NCBI GenBank assembly: GCA_963662155.1
Contig: OY759261.1
Coordinates: forward strand, 50,727,914 to 50,791,913
Origin: Lamellibrachia columna
Taxonomy: Eukaryota; Annelida; Polychaeta; Sabellida; Siboglinidae
Direction: 5' to 3'
DNA length: 64,000 nt
This document shows, in pieces, positions 22,566 through 33,310 of the stretch. The notes below the pieces were generated by a model that saw only the letters and a program-made list of their open reading frames with translations, had not been told where the DNA came from and searched no databases. The translations under genes were made by a program, and so were the position numbers. How positions within the stretch are numbered: position 1 is the first letter of the stretch; every line of letters starts with the position of its first letter.

Positions 22566-23590
22566 CTACAGAGCGTTGCATGGCTGTGTTTCAAGCAGGC
22601 GCACAGAGTTCTATACGGCCAACGTTAAGTAAAACTTTATGTGATCCCTGTAGAGAGTTGCATGGCTGTGTTTCAAGCAGGCACACAGAGTTAATATGGC
22701 CAGCATTAAGCAAAACTTAATGTGATCCCTGTAGAGAGTTGCATGGCTGTGTTTCAAGCAGGCACACAGAGTTAATATGGCCAGCGTTAAGTAAAACTTA
22801 ATGTGATCCCTGTAGAGAGTTCCATGGCTGTGTTTCAAGCAGGCACACAGAGTTAATATGGCCAGCGTTAAGTAAAACTTAATGTGATCCCTGTAGAGAG
22901 TTCCATGGCTGTGTTTCAAGCAGGCGCACAGAGTTCTAAATGGCCAGCGTTAAGTAAAACTTAATGTGATCCCTGTAGAGAGTTGCATGGCTGTGTTTCA
23001 AGCAGGCGCACAGAGTTCTATATGGCCAGCGTTAAGTAAAACTTAATGTGATCCCTGTAGAGTGTTGCATGGCTGTGTTTCAGCAAGCGCACAGAGTTTT
23101 ATACGGCCAGCATTAAATAAAACTTAATGTGATCCCTGTAGAGCATTGCATGGCCATGTTTCAGCGGGTGCACAGGGTTCCAGATGGCCAGCGTGAAGTT
23201 AAACTTAATGTGATCCCTGTAGAGAGTTGCATGACTGTGTTTCAGCAAGGGCACATAATTCCATATGGCCAGTGTGAAGTTAAACTTAATGTGATCCCTG
23301 TAGAGAGTTGCATGACTGTGTTTCAGCAAGCGCAGAGTTTTATACGGCCAGTGTTTAATAAAACTTAATGTGATCCCTGTAGAGAGTTGCATGACTGTGT
23401 TTCAGCAAGCACAGAGTTTTATATGGCCAGCGTTAAATAAAACTTAATGTGATCCCTGTAGACCGTTGCATGACTGTGTTTCAGCAAGCACAGAGTTTTA
23501 TACGGCCAGCGTTAAATAAAACTTAATGTGATCCCTGTAGACCGTTGAATGGCTGTGTTTCAGCAAGTGCACAGAGTTCCAGATGGCGAG
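22566..23590. repeat. 81-bp minisatellite
   Basis: Twelve to thirteen copies of a roughly 78-81 bp unit (landmarks TTGCATGGCTGTGTTTCA, CACAGAGTT, TGGCCAGCGTTAAGTAAAAC, TTAATGTGATCCCTGTAGAG). It fills the presumed intron between FERM-like exons 3 and 4. The minus-strand 27-residue repeat frame is an artefact. Confidence 0.93.
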
Positions 23591-23611
23591 CGTGAAGTGC
23601 ACCTGACGCAG

Positions 23612-23727
23612 TGTGTGCTTTGAACGCAAGGCCAGTCAGCATTACTTGTGACGACCAACCATTGAGAGGAGTGAGAGAGAGAGGATGGCCCAGGCTGTTG
23701 CATCCAAGGCATCCACCCTACAGCCAG
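23612..23727 (+). pseudogene. FERM-adjacent exon 4 of EPB41L5-like gene
   Basis: Reads VCFERKASQHYL-stop-RPTIERSE then RERMAQAVASKASTLQP up to a GTGGGT donor. STSFERRPSxRYSRR is the family signature of the FERM-adjacent region just after F3. The in-frame TGA lies inside that signature. Confidence 0.55.
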
Positions 23728-24242
23728 GTGGGTGCAGGGGTTGTAGGAGGTTGTGTAATTCCTTAAAACTGTCACGTTATATTTGTTTTAATCCGTATTT
23801 TGACTTGAAATTCTGCGTAGCCATTAAAAAATTTTTTTTTTTTTAAATATGCATCATTCTATTTTATACAAGAAAATATGTACTTTATCACAATGTTTGA
23901 AACAAATTCATATATAAATAGGCCGTATTCCACAAAAAAAAAAAATCCATATTTCATGCTGGAAATGTGTGCCATGCGGCAGGCCCAGTTCTTGTTTCTT
24001 TTATAATTATTTTTGAAGTAAATGAAAATTGTATAACAGTTATGGTGTCTGGTATGTAGCTAAATTGAGGATAAGGAGGTGAGGGTTAAAACTAGCAGAC
24101 CGAGATAGGGCGAGGGTTAAAAGTAGTAGACTGAAATGGGTTCATGGTTAAAGCTAGCTGATCAACATGGGACAAGGGTTAAAGGTAGCAGACCCAGCTG
24201 GGGCAAGGGTTAACATTGATGTCATTTTGATGACTGTTTCAG
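23728..24242. other. intron-like sequence
   Basis: Poly-T and poly-A runs and a loose repeat of GGGCAAGGGTTAAA-type words at 24,080-24,215. No coding signal. Confidence 0.5.
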
Positions 24243-24467
24243 TGTTGTTGTCATGCCAGCTGTCGCCATGGCACTGTGGACGATTCACCGACATCGTCGA
24301 GTCCTGTGTCACTGAATATAACCACAAATAGCGCCGTGTCGGCATTAGGCGCTTCCCCGCTGGAATGGCTCTACAATCTGATTAAGGGGCCAAATCAGAC
24401 AACTGAGGCATCAGTCCATTCTAAGGTTACTATGGCAACTGCTGGTTGCAGCACGATTAAAAGTTAG
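24243..24467 (+). pseudogene. possible exon 5 of EPB41L5-like gene
   Basis: After a TTTCAG acceptor the plus strand reads VDDSPTSSSPVSLNITTNSA then LGASPLEWLYNLIKGP, a Ser/Pro-rich low-complexity stretch as in the family's middle region. Joining it to exon 4 shifts the frame. The 3' border is uncertain (a weak GTTGCA donor at about 24,445, or the stop at 24,467). Confidence 0.4.
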
Positions 24468-24885
24468 TCTGTAGACTGTCTCATAGACACTGAGCAAGAT
24501 TGGTCGTGTCTGAAAGTTTTATCTTTTGCTACTCTAAACAATACATATACTTAACTTGCGTGTCAACATCTGATCATGGAAAGCCTCCTCCGCTCAATTA
24601 GCAGACTCAAGCATACTGTTTTTTATGTCATCATTTTGATTTGTTCACATGTGCAACTAAGTGTGAAATCACTTGAGACCACATAGTTAATGTGTCGCTA
24701 GAATTGCCTTGTGTGCAATAACTAAATAAATTTTACCGTAGAAATAAAACAAATTAAAAAGTTGGACATTTGATCAAAAACTAAATCTTATCGCCATTAT
24801 ATTGTATAAATCTCTGCACTATGAAACATTTGTGATTTGTTCAGATCTCCTCTTGTCACATAGTTCAAAGTTCTTGTTCTGACAG

Positions 24886-25097
24886 ACGAATCACAGCTGG
24901 CTCAGGCGAAGCTGAAGGGCCTTGATGAGACGGGGCCTGTTGCCATGACAACAAAGCCATACAAGGACGTGAATACGTTCATTGACAACCAGTTGACGTT
25001 TGTGAACGCTCAGGGCGTCATCCCGCCCGACCAGATGAAGTGTAACACCCTCACGGCCCAGGCTGAGGAACAGTACAAGAACACGGGTCAGTGGTAG
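24886..25097 (+). CDS. C-terminal exon of EPB41L5/Yurt-like protein
   Basis: After a GACAG acceptor there are 69 sense codons and a TAG. Readable pieces are DESQLAQAKLKGLDETGPVA, TTKPYKDVNTFIDNQL, FVNAQGVIPPDQMKCNTLTA and QAEEQYKNTGQW. The PPDxxKxNxLxAQxE pattern resembles a conserved segment in the EPB41L5 tail. Codon use is GC-richer than the surroundings, as in the other exon pieces. This is the only undamaged piece of the gene, so either the tail is still expressed or the lesions upstream are assembly errors. Confidence 0.6.
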
Positions 25098-25119
25098 ATA
25101 GAGTGACCTCTGAGTGACC

Positions 25120-25335
25120 AGTGTAGGACTTCAGACTGGTCAGTGACAGCTAGAGTGACCGCTGTGTCCAGTATAGGTTTTCAGATGGACAGTCCCAGCT
25201 AAAGTGACCACTTTGTCTAGTGTAGCGCTTCAGATGGACAGTGCCAGCTAGAGTGACCACTGTGTCCAGTATACCACTTCAGATGGACAGTGCCAGCTAG
25301 AGTGACCACTGTGTCCAGTATACCACTTCAGACTG
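25120..25335. repeat. 50-bp minisatellite
   Basis: Four copies of an about 50-bp unit (AGTGACCACTGTGTCCAGTA, CTTCAGATGGACAGT, GCCAGCTAG). It starts right after the stop codon of the preceding exon, where the 3' UTR would lie. Confidence 0.9.
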
Positions 25336-25519
25336 GACTGTTGTAAATAACATTGTAGTTGTATCAGAAATCAACTTGCCAGCATCTAAAGATGCAACGT
25401 TGCTTTTGTCATAAAATTTCTTTTCTTCCTCAATGCTCCCTGGACTGCATTTGTTGCTCCCTTTGTAAAGGGCTCAGTCATTTGTTGCTGCCTAACACGA
25501 CTGTCTGTGTTGATGCAGG

Positions 25520-25570
25520 GCTGTCTGCAGATGTTGACTGTGAGATGCCCCCCAAAGAAGACACCCCAAG
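25520..25570 (+). CDS. possible small exon
   Basis: GATGCAG acceptor, then LSADVDCEMPPKEDTPR, then a GTGGGT donor on the plus strand. The opposite strand also has an open stretch (DWTMELKNSNEF, YLRLQDKDPPWG) covering 25,540-25,690. Only one can be real and I recognise neither. Confidence 0.25.
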
Positions 25571-25691
25571 GTGGGTCCTTGTCCTGCAGTCTTAGATACA
25601 GGCTGTAGGCCGTCAGGTTGAACTCATTACTGTTCTTGAGTTCCATGGTCCAGTCATGGGGTAACATGAAGTCACATGTAAATTCCATCAA

Positions 25692-28030
25692 AAAGTTAAA
25701 GATTTGTATTATTGAATTGTTCCACCGGGCCTTTGACCATGAATTTAAGACATTTCATTAAAACCAACATTATTTTTGTACTGTATGCTAGTGACAAAAT
25801 AAGTATATCCAATCACCATGTGTTTTGTTAGATATGTGGCAGACATATCTTCAGGAGCATCTGTAGAGTAGAGTTTGCTAGCCACCTCATCAATCACACC
25901 AGTTAGTCTTACAACTTGTGTTCGTATGCCCCATTTTTCATTTGTGAGCCATGTAGAGTTTCCTGGAATTTCATGACGTTAAAACTTCGCAAAGCAGCTC
26001 TCTTTAGGCTCATCAGATTTGAGGTGAAGACAGCTGCTGCTTTCTTGATCTCTGATGCTGGAACTGAAAAAGGAGATATATACATACTACTAGTAGAAAT
26101 GAAAATTATATTTTGAAATTCAGATTTTAATTATCTATGCTATATACATATCTGCACAAAATATGGTTTCAAGTTTAATATTACAGCTTGTCATAAAAAG
26201 TGACCTGGCATTACACTACTAAGTCTAAGGGACATTTTTACTTTTAAATATGCCTTTTAGTAGGTAAAACATTCCTCTTCCAGGAACAATTTGAAACATT
26301 TGCATCTGATGATATAATGAGATATTACCAGTCAAACAGGGTAGGGGGTCTGTCCAGTAATGATGTTTTTGTTAGGCATTGCTGCCTGGAATGACAATTT
26401 TTCATAATGCTCGTAAACACTCAGTTTCAAATAATTAGCCACTCCCTTAGCAGATAATGTATTCTCCCTTGTCCACAACATGGTGGTCTCTGTGGCTGTG
26501 TGATTTCTGTTTTGAGCGTTTTATCTTGCGAGAGAAAGTGGATTTTGGTGCATGTATTATTTGATTTTTCAAGCAATTTACTTGAAATTTTGCATACTAA
26601 TTCACATTGCCAGTCCAGTATTTTTGGTTTGTTCTAAAACCAATGCTATCTTACCCTATCATTAAGTTATGGTTGAATAAAATTCTTAATTCTGTGAAAA
26701 CATTTTACATTAATTTGTATTGCTATAAACCATAAATTATATGCAGTAGGACATTAAGCATATAACATACCATAGATACATTGTAAAAAGAATTGTGTGC
26801 AAAAATGAAAAATCTATGATCATGAAAATAATTTTCCTGAGATATGTTCAATACTCTCAGGTGTCAGGGGTGGGCAGACGTACAAACTGCATGCATGTCA
26901 CACACGTGTAACTCCACGCCATGCAACACTGCAAAGGCCACCAGCGATAGCAACACACCACGCACGTTGCAGCTAAAAGCATATATGCACTGTGAATCTA
27001 TATAGTATTCAGAAGGTGGTGCAAGTTGTGTTTAGCCTGCCTTAATTCTTGAAAATGCATGTTTTTGTGTGTGGTTTCACTTTTGAAAACGGGGGGGGGG
27101 GGGGGTTCGCATCTATTTTGTAGCGTACTTCTTTTGAGAACTATGCAATATATTTTGTTGTAATAACACATTTGATGGATAGCTACATTTGTAAATGTTC
27201 TGCTCTCTGTTTGAGGGTGTGGAATGCGTGGGAAAGAACCTACTTGTTAAGTTCCCCGACAACCCCTGGTCGTGATGACATCTTCCCTTCTTGATCGACA
27301 GGGCACCAAACAGTGCACGGGCACCACTGTAGAACAGTGTTACAGCGGTGCACCGATGGTGCTCACATCGCTAGATACTGCTAATGTACTGTACATTATA
27401 TTACTATTGTCGCAGAGATTCTTCCAGGATTATTTCATTGTATTATGGTAAGCGATCATAACTTTACAATAAGACTACTTCAATTTATAAATAAAAAACA
27501 GCTAGTGTATATAAATGGTGGATGTCATGTGATAAGATTTTTATTTTGAATAGCAGTGATGTTTGCAGTGGTTCGTAACAAGACAGGCGTGATGGGTTAT
27601 TGTTTAGGCACTGTATGCTATAAATAGCTTGTCCCAGGAACATAACAGAAATAAGTACTCTTTTATATATGGGCATTTACACAGTACTGGGCAACAAAAT
27701 GGTGTACCCCGTAACTTACAAATGTTGAAATCTTTTATTTTTAAATGTGACTCGGTCAGTTTGGCCAGCAAGACAAGTCCTTTATGTTGAAAGATCAATT
27801 GGATTAAATAATCTTGTCACAATGCCAGTTCAAAATGGCTGTGGTGCTGTATTTTGTGTGTACACCGTTTGTCCTCGTTCTCTAGTATAGTGCATATAAT
27901 TATGGCAATTACGGATTGTATTGAAGAGGTAGAAAAAAATACACTAAGTGTACTTCTAAAGTGTTTTGTTTCTACCATTTGCATAAGTAAATACATAGTG
28001 TGCGTGCGTGCATGCTTGCTTATACATGAA
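25692..28030. other. intergenic, no gene recognised
   Basis: AT-rich, stop-rich sequence. A run of 15 G lies at 27,091-27,105. Open stretches at 27,485-27,798 (minus) and 27,854-28,183 (plus) lack domain or splice support. Confidence 0.5.
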
Positions 28031-28180
28031 AGAATTTGTAAGTGGAACCTCGTTTATCCGCACACTTTGGTTTCCAAGGGTTTTGGCTGGATTAACGAAG
28101 TGTGCAGATTGGTGAATCATGGAAAAATTAAACAATTTATAGTGTCTGGATTTTATCACAAAAACGTGTGGATTAATCAA
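28030..28180. mobile_element. pogo/Tigger-like MITE fragment
   Basis: GTGGAACCTCGTTTATCCGC and CACTTTGGTTT followed by GGCTGGATTAACGAAGTG have the layout of Tigger/pogo terminal sequence. Ends are not resolved. Confidence 0.45.
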
Positions 28181-28526
28181 TAAAACACATTATTGAAGAA
28201 TGGAATAATGAAGTTTCACTATGAGTGTTATGAGTATAAAAACTGTGCTAAATACTTATTGAATCATGACAGTTGTGTCAGATTGATGAAGTTTGGCAGA
28301 CTTTCGAGGATTCAGTTAATAAATTACGACAATTCTTATATTACACCAGTACTGTTGATGGTCAGATTATTGAGTTGGGATTTTAATGTTTTGTCTTTTA
28401 AAAAAATTTACTCAACAATATCGGTTCGCCTGTCATGAGGTGGGTTTTTGTTATAACCATAAAAATGCTCCGAGGTTGTGAAGGGTTGATTTGTTGAATC
28501 CTGAAAGTGCTGATGTACATTTACAG

Positions 28527-28630
28527 AATAGGAGCAGCACCCATGAGTTTGTAGAATAGGAGCAGCACCCATGAGTTTGTAGAATAGGAGCAGCACCCAT
28601 GAGTTTGTAGAATAGGAGCAGCACCCAGTT
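28527..28630. repeat. 28-bp minisatellite
   Basis: Nearly four identical copies of GAATAGGAGCAGCACCCATG plus AGTTTGTA. Confidence 0.93.
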
Positions 28631-28639
28631 TGCACACAA

Positions 28640-30180
28640 CGTATGCTTGGTTTAGCCTGTTACAGTTCATCTGACATTGGTTGTTATGAAAGCCTCTCAA
28701 CCAGTGATTGTCAGACAGTTTACATGATATAGCAATGACACTATCTTAAATGAAGTTTCTTCTGCATCAAATGCATTTATGGCTAATCTAGGTTTAAGCA
28801 ATATACATTTTGAAACAGTCTCTGTAACCCCTGAATATTGTTTAGTTCATTGCCATGGTGCACGATTTTTACCTCGTATCATAATTATTTTGTTTAACTT
28901 ATGCTGTTTAAAACGGCAGTATTCTAAATGTGATGCATAATATTTCATTAAGTTAACCCAAAGGACGCCAGAAGTTTGCAAACATGTCACCCTTTTCTTA
29001 CCAAATTTTTATTAAAATGTAACTTATATTTTAATAAATAAGTGACACATCATGGAAATACAGATTTGTTTGAAGTGCTGGTGTTCTAATGTACATTTTA
29101 TAGAGCATGTTGTTCATGGTGTTAACTGTGGTAACCAGTAACCCTGTAGTAGGGGAGACCGGGGCACCGTGGACTTTGCACATCCTCATATGCCATGCCA
29201 TGATGGGGCTGCTTTTTGTTGTCCCCAATGAAACGTGGATTTGTACTTTGTCCCAGTTGCTGTCTTAATCATATTACAGCAGTCCACAATATAGGCCTAC
29301 ATACGGGCGCTTAGCTGTGGACCAGGTTGTGGATGATCAGACGGGTAATGCCAGACATTTCCTTGAATAGCTCTTTGATGTTGGACCTGGTTCCTGGAAT
29401 CAGTGAGTGTTTGCAGATACACTTTCTCACACATCACATCAGCTGTGTCACATCAGCACATTCACTGATTCCAGGAATTGGGCTGTTTGGAGATGGTCCT
29501 TGGTGTTAGTTGTTGGATCAGGAAGTTGATTGTCTTTGTGTAGGCCGACCAGGACATCAGGTGGGAGGAAGTACACATTCTAATAGCCATTCTCCCATGA
29601 GTAGGTAGATGGAGCCACCCATTGGTGATGAGGATGGCTTTGGGTAGTTTGGCCACTGGCACATTTAATTACAAAATGAGGCATCACTCTAGATACGATA
29701 TACAGCTCTCAGAAAATGATTGTCAGTCTCAGACCATTTGTTGATTTTTATAAATCAAATTAGTACATGTATATTTTGTCAACCCAGGGTACGGGTTAGC
29801 CACACCATCACACTCCTGATACCGAGATACCTACTGGTGGTGAAATAAGACCCGGGGGGGGACACTCCATACATTTCCTTGAGAACTAAGTAACTGTCCC
29901 CCCAATAAGTTTTTATTAGACATACATATCACTCACGGAGTGATGGTCTCTTTATCATCTTTATCTTCTGATATTAGGTTAGGCTGCTTTTTTATTAACC
30001 TTTCTTGTGGTTCATGATTAAATTTACATGCCCATCTGAATCAAAATGTATTATTTAACCTGAAGGAGCCAACTGCATGTATGAAGGAGAGGGCCGAATC
30101 CTGGTCTCTCATCCAGATGATGATAATTTAACCTGTGGTATTACAAGTAGTTTTACCACAATATACTATTAAACACATTC
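28640..30180. other. no gene recognised
   Basis: Contains minus-strand exon-like pieces near 29,310-29,420 (SLIPGTRSNIKELFKEMSGI) and 29,480-29,660 that I cannot assign. An inverted repeat with CTGGAATCAGTGA-type arms lies at 29,393-29,410 and 29,458-29,476. Confidence 0.4.
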
Positions 30181-30184
30181 TCTG

Positions 30185-30245
30185 TAAAGTGCTGTGAACT
30201 GTATTAGATGTGGCACTATACAAAATAACTATTATTAGTCAATGA
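30185..30245 (+). repeat. SINE-tail-like fragment
   Basis: TGTAAAGTGCTGTGAACTGT, then GTGGCACTATACAAAATA and ATTATTA, resembles the 3' tail common to many invertebrate SINEs. No tRNA head was found nearby. Confidence 0.4.
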
Positions 30246-30976
30246 CGTTTACTGCAAAATGGTAGTGTTTGGTTTTCATAATAATAATTTCATAATAATC
30301 TTAATATTATTACGAGTATGAAAGCAGCTCAGTGTCTTTTTAGTATGTCCACAATTGGTTGTATTACAATAGTTGTAATGATACTACTCGCTTGTCTTAG
30401 TTTCTCTGTATATTTTACTACATGTATAAGACCCAAAGATCACAGCATGATGATGAATGTAAGTATATAGACACAGTAGATTCAGAAAGGCTCTGATCAT
30501 TCCTCGTGGACATCGAGCTGTAGGCTACATTGATAAATATGGTCAAAGCTGACTAATGTGTTATGTTCTTGCTCAATCAATGGAAATCAATTTATTGATC
30601 TTGAATATACATGTGCTATGTGCAGGGTTTACATTCGTGCGTGCACCAGAGAATACACGTTAAATTACACACAACTTACATGGCAACAAGCCAACAAGCA
30701 CCATATGTATTGTGATTTAACGTTTCTGTTGTAGAAAGTACTTATTCTGTGCTTAAAACAATAAGAAGACATTCATTACAACCAAGTGAAACATGTCACA
30801 CACATTACCTGTCAATGTGTCTACATTCATGTTTTAGATTCATCTAACCTACCCACATACACCATCAGATACTACTAACACGTTTGATAACACAGGATTG
30901 GTGACAACTGGAGGTCAACTTTAAAGTGTTACAACTAGAACATGGTATAATTACTGTGCAACATACAAGTGAAATA

Positions 30977-31150
30977 CAGTCAAACCTGTCTTAAGTGACC
31001 GCTCAACAGATGGTCGAAGAGTGATCTCTTAACACAGGTGGTCGTTTAATGTAATCTAACATGTGAAACCCTTTTGAATGGAGGAGTTCACTGTGGTCAT
31101 TAATGACAGGTGGTCGCTTGATGCAAGTAGTCACCTGAGCTGGCTTGACT
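30977..31150. mobile_element. MITE in left duplicate
   Basis: Begins CAGTCAAACCTGTCTTAAGT and ends with the imperfect inverse of that terminus (GTGACT-x-AGTCAAGCC when reverse-complemented). The right duplicate lacks it at 31,955-31,985, which gives an empty site. It has TA-type borders. Confidence 0.65.
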
Positions 31151-32031
31151 TTTGTTTAGTGATGTGTACTAATGATGTGCATAGGTTTGTTATAAGGTCT
31201 CTCCTCGACACATAAAGCTGTCACTTCAGTACTTTGCACACACCTGTCTGCATAACTAATACCATCATCTCTGAGAGGCTACCTAAAATGTCTGAACAAT
31301 GGAATGTATGTACATGAAAGAAATGTATGTATGTACATATGTATAAGGCACTGTTTTACATCATTATAAAAATACAGATAATCAGAGTATGCATTACCTC
31401 TCTTAAAACAATCTTCTGATTTGCATACTGAAACATTATATAGAAATAATGAAAATATCAGCATGCTCTTGGTTAATCGGGTAATGTTTTCCACTCTCCT
31501 TTCACATTCTGATTCACACCTCACCTAATGTGCAATATAAAAATGATAACACAGAACGATGCATGTCTTGGTATAATAGACAGGTCTCTAATCAATGTAT
31601 AATCTCAAGTGGTTAAAACGTGTTCCTGTATGAACCAAGCGTGACTACTTTGAAGCTCAACATATGAAGGAAACATCATCATTACATGACAAAAGTACAC
31701 ACATAATTAAGTATGTTACACACAGATTGAGTTAATTAATTGTGTAATTGTGTCTACATTTGTGCCTTTTTTACATTCAAGTCTTAGATTTATCTCACCT
31801 ACCCGCATACAAACTACAACATCATGTACTACTAGTGTATTCGATAAGATGAGAGTGGTGACCACTAATTACTTCATTTTCTTAATTTTTCAACATTTTC
31901 TAATAAAAACAACTAAAAACAGTCATATTACTTTGCAACATACAAGTGATAATATCACAGTTTAATTCTGTATATTAATTATGTGCATAATTTTGTTGTA
32001 AGGTATTTCCTCATAACATATAAAAACTGCA

Positions 32032-32578
32032 TAGCACTTCATCACACAATTGTCCCTATAGCTACTACAGTAACAACGTCACTTCATCACCCAACTGTCT
32101 CTATAGCTACTACAGTAACAATGTCACTTTATCACACAACTGTCTATATAGCTACTACAGTAACAATGTAATTTCATCACACAACTGTCTCTATAGCTAC
32201 TACAGTAACAATGTAATTTCATCACACAACTGTCTCTATAGCTACTACAGTAACAATGTAATTTCATCACACAACTGTCTATATAGCTACCACAGTAACA
32301 ATGTCACTTCATCACACAACTGTCTCTATAGCTACCACAGTAACAATGTCACTTCATCACACAACTGTCTCTATAGCTACTACAGTAACAATGTCATTTC
32401 ATCACACAACGGTCTCTATAGCTACTACAGTAACAATGTAATTTCATCACACAACTGTCTATATAGCTACCACAGTAACAATGTCACTTCATCACACAAC
32501 TGTCTCTATAGCTACCACAGTAACAATGTCACTTCATCACACAACTGTCTCTATAGCTACTACAGTAACAATGCCATC
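32032..32578. repeat. 45-bp minisatellite
   Basis: About twelve copies of a 45-bp unit (CACTTCATCACACAACTGTC, TCTATAGCTACTACAGTAAC, AATGT). The left duplicate has only a single related stretch near 31,215-31,270. Confidence 0.93.
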
Positions 32579-32718
32579 AGCAGAGAAATATATTGAGTAC
32601 ATAATTAATTAATAGTACGACGGCACAAATGTATATGGCACTGTTTCACATCATCATAAATGTGAAGTTAATCGGAGTATGCATTACCACAGTGTCCTGA
32701 TTTGCATACTGAAACATG

Positions 32719-32900
32719 ATTACAGTGGAATCCGCTTAATAAAACTACTTTGGATCAAAGCAATTTGTTTCTATTAAGCAGTGGATTCACTTAAGCAGCC
32801 CATTTTAAATCAACAGGAAAAGTGAATGATTCTGTCCCAGCCAATATATTTCATTCTACTAAACGTTTGATTCTATTATCCGTGATTCTATCTGCTGTAT
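32719..32900. mobile_element. pogo/Tigger-like MITE in right duplicate
   Basis: Starts CAGTGGAATCCGCTTAATAA after a TA, and ends near TCTGCTGTATACGG. The left duplicate reads straight from TGAAACATTATATAG to GAAAATATC, so its empty site defines the insertion. A related interior occurs at 2,940-3,085. Confidence 0.65.
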
Positions 32901-33310
32901 ACGGAAATATTGAAAATATCTGTATGCATTTGTTTGGATAATCGGAGAATGCATCCAACTTTCCATTCACAAACATTCCTCAACATACAAAGGAAATATC
33001 ATCAATCTTCTACACTACTGACTACTACACATATGATGTTTCAAAAATGTTGAATGTGGAACTACTCGTACATGTTAATCCATGATATCTGATTATCTGA
33101 ATATAAGACGAGTTAAACTTAAATTTAATATATGTCAAATTTGTGTAATACTTGTGCAATAATGATTTGTCCTACTGGACATGTGATCCTTCCAATTAAA
33201 CATATTTTATGTACACATGTGGTATATGAACATGTTTGCAGCTGTGTTAAATTGCTAGTACTTTTTAGACAGTTCATTCAAGACTTGTTATACACTAGCA
33301 TTTTGTTTTC

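Larger units (their letters stand above)
20917..25097 (+). pseudogene. EPB41L4/EPB41L5 (Yurt)-like FERM protein, broken gene
   Basis: Six plus-strand exon-like segments (listed separately) match, in order, the FERM F2 lobe, the end of the F3 lobe, the FERM-adjacent region and the C-terminus of EPB41L4/EPB41L5 proteins. These proteins link membrane proteins to the cortical cytoskeleton and restrain apical Crumbs. About 100 codons expected between exons 2 and 3 (rest of F2 and most of F3) are absent: the 250-bp gap holds no coding sequence. At least three frameshifts and two in-frame stops interrupt the rest, while the last exon is clean. The upstream F1 lobe was not found. A decayed or partial copy is likeliest. 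Base errors in the assembly are the main alternative, but they would not explain the missing block. Confidence 0.65.
30790..33010. repeat. second tandem segmental duplication
   Basis: Left copy about 30,790-31,700 and right copy about 31,735-33,010 share, in order: TGTGTCTACATT, TAGATTCATCTAACCTACCC, the CATACAAGTGA block, TTGTTATAAGGT, GGCACTGTTTTACATCAT, AGAGTATGCATTACC, TGATTTGCATACTGAAACAT and CAACATATGAAGGAAA. Each copy holds an insertion absent from the other. Non-coding. Confidence 0.8.

Noticed and set aside
22611..23392. Long minus-strand repeat frames (27-residue period)
   Set aside because: Reflect the 81-bp minisatellite; the period is divisible by three.
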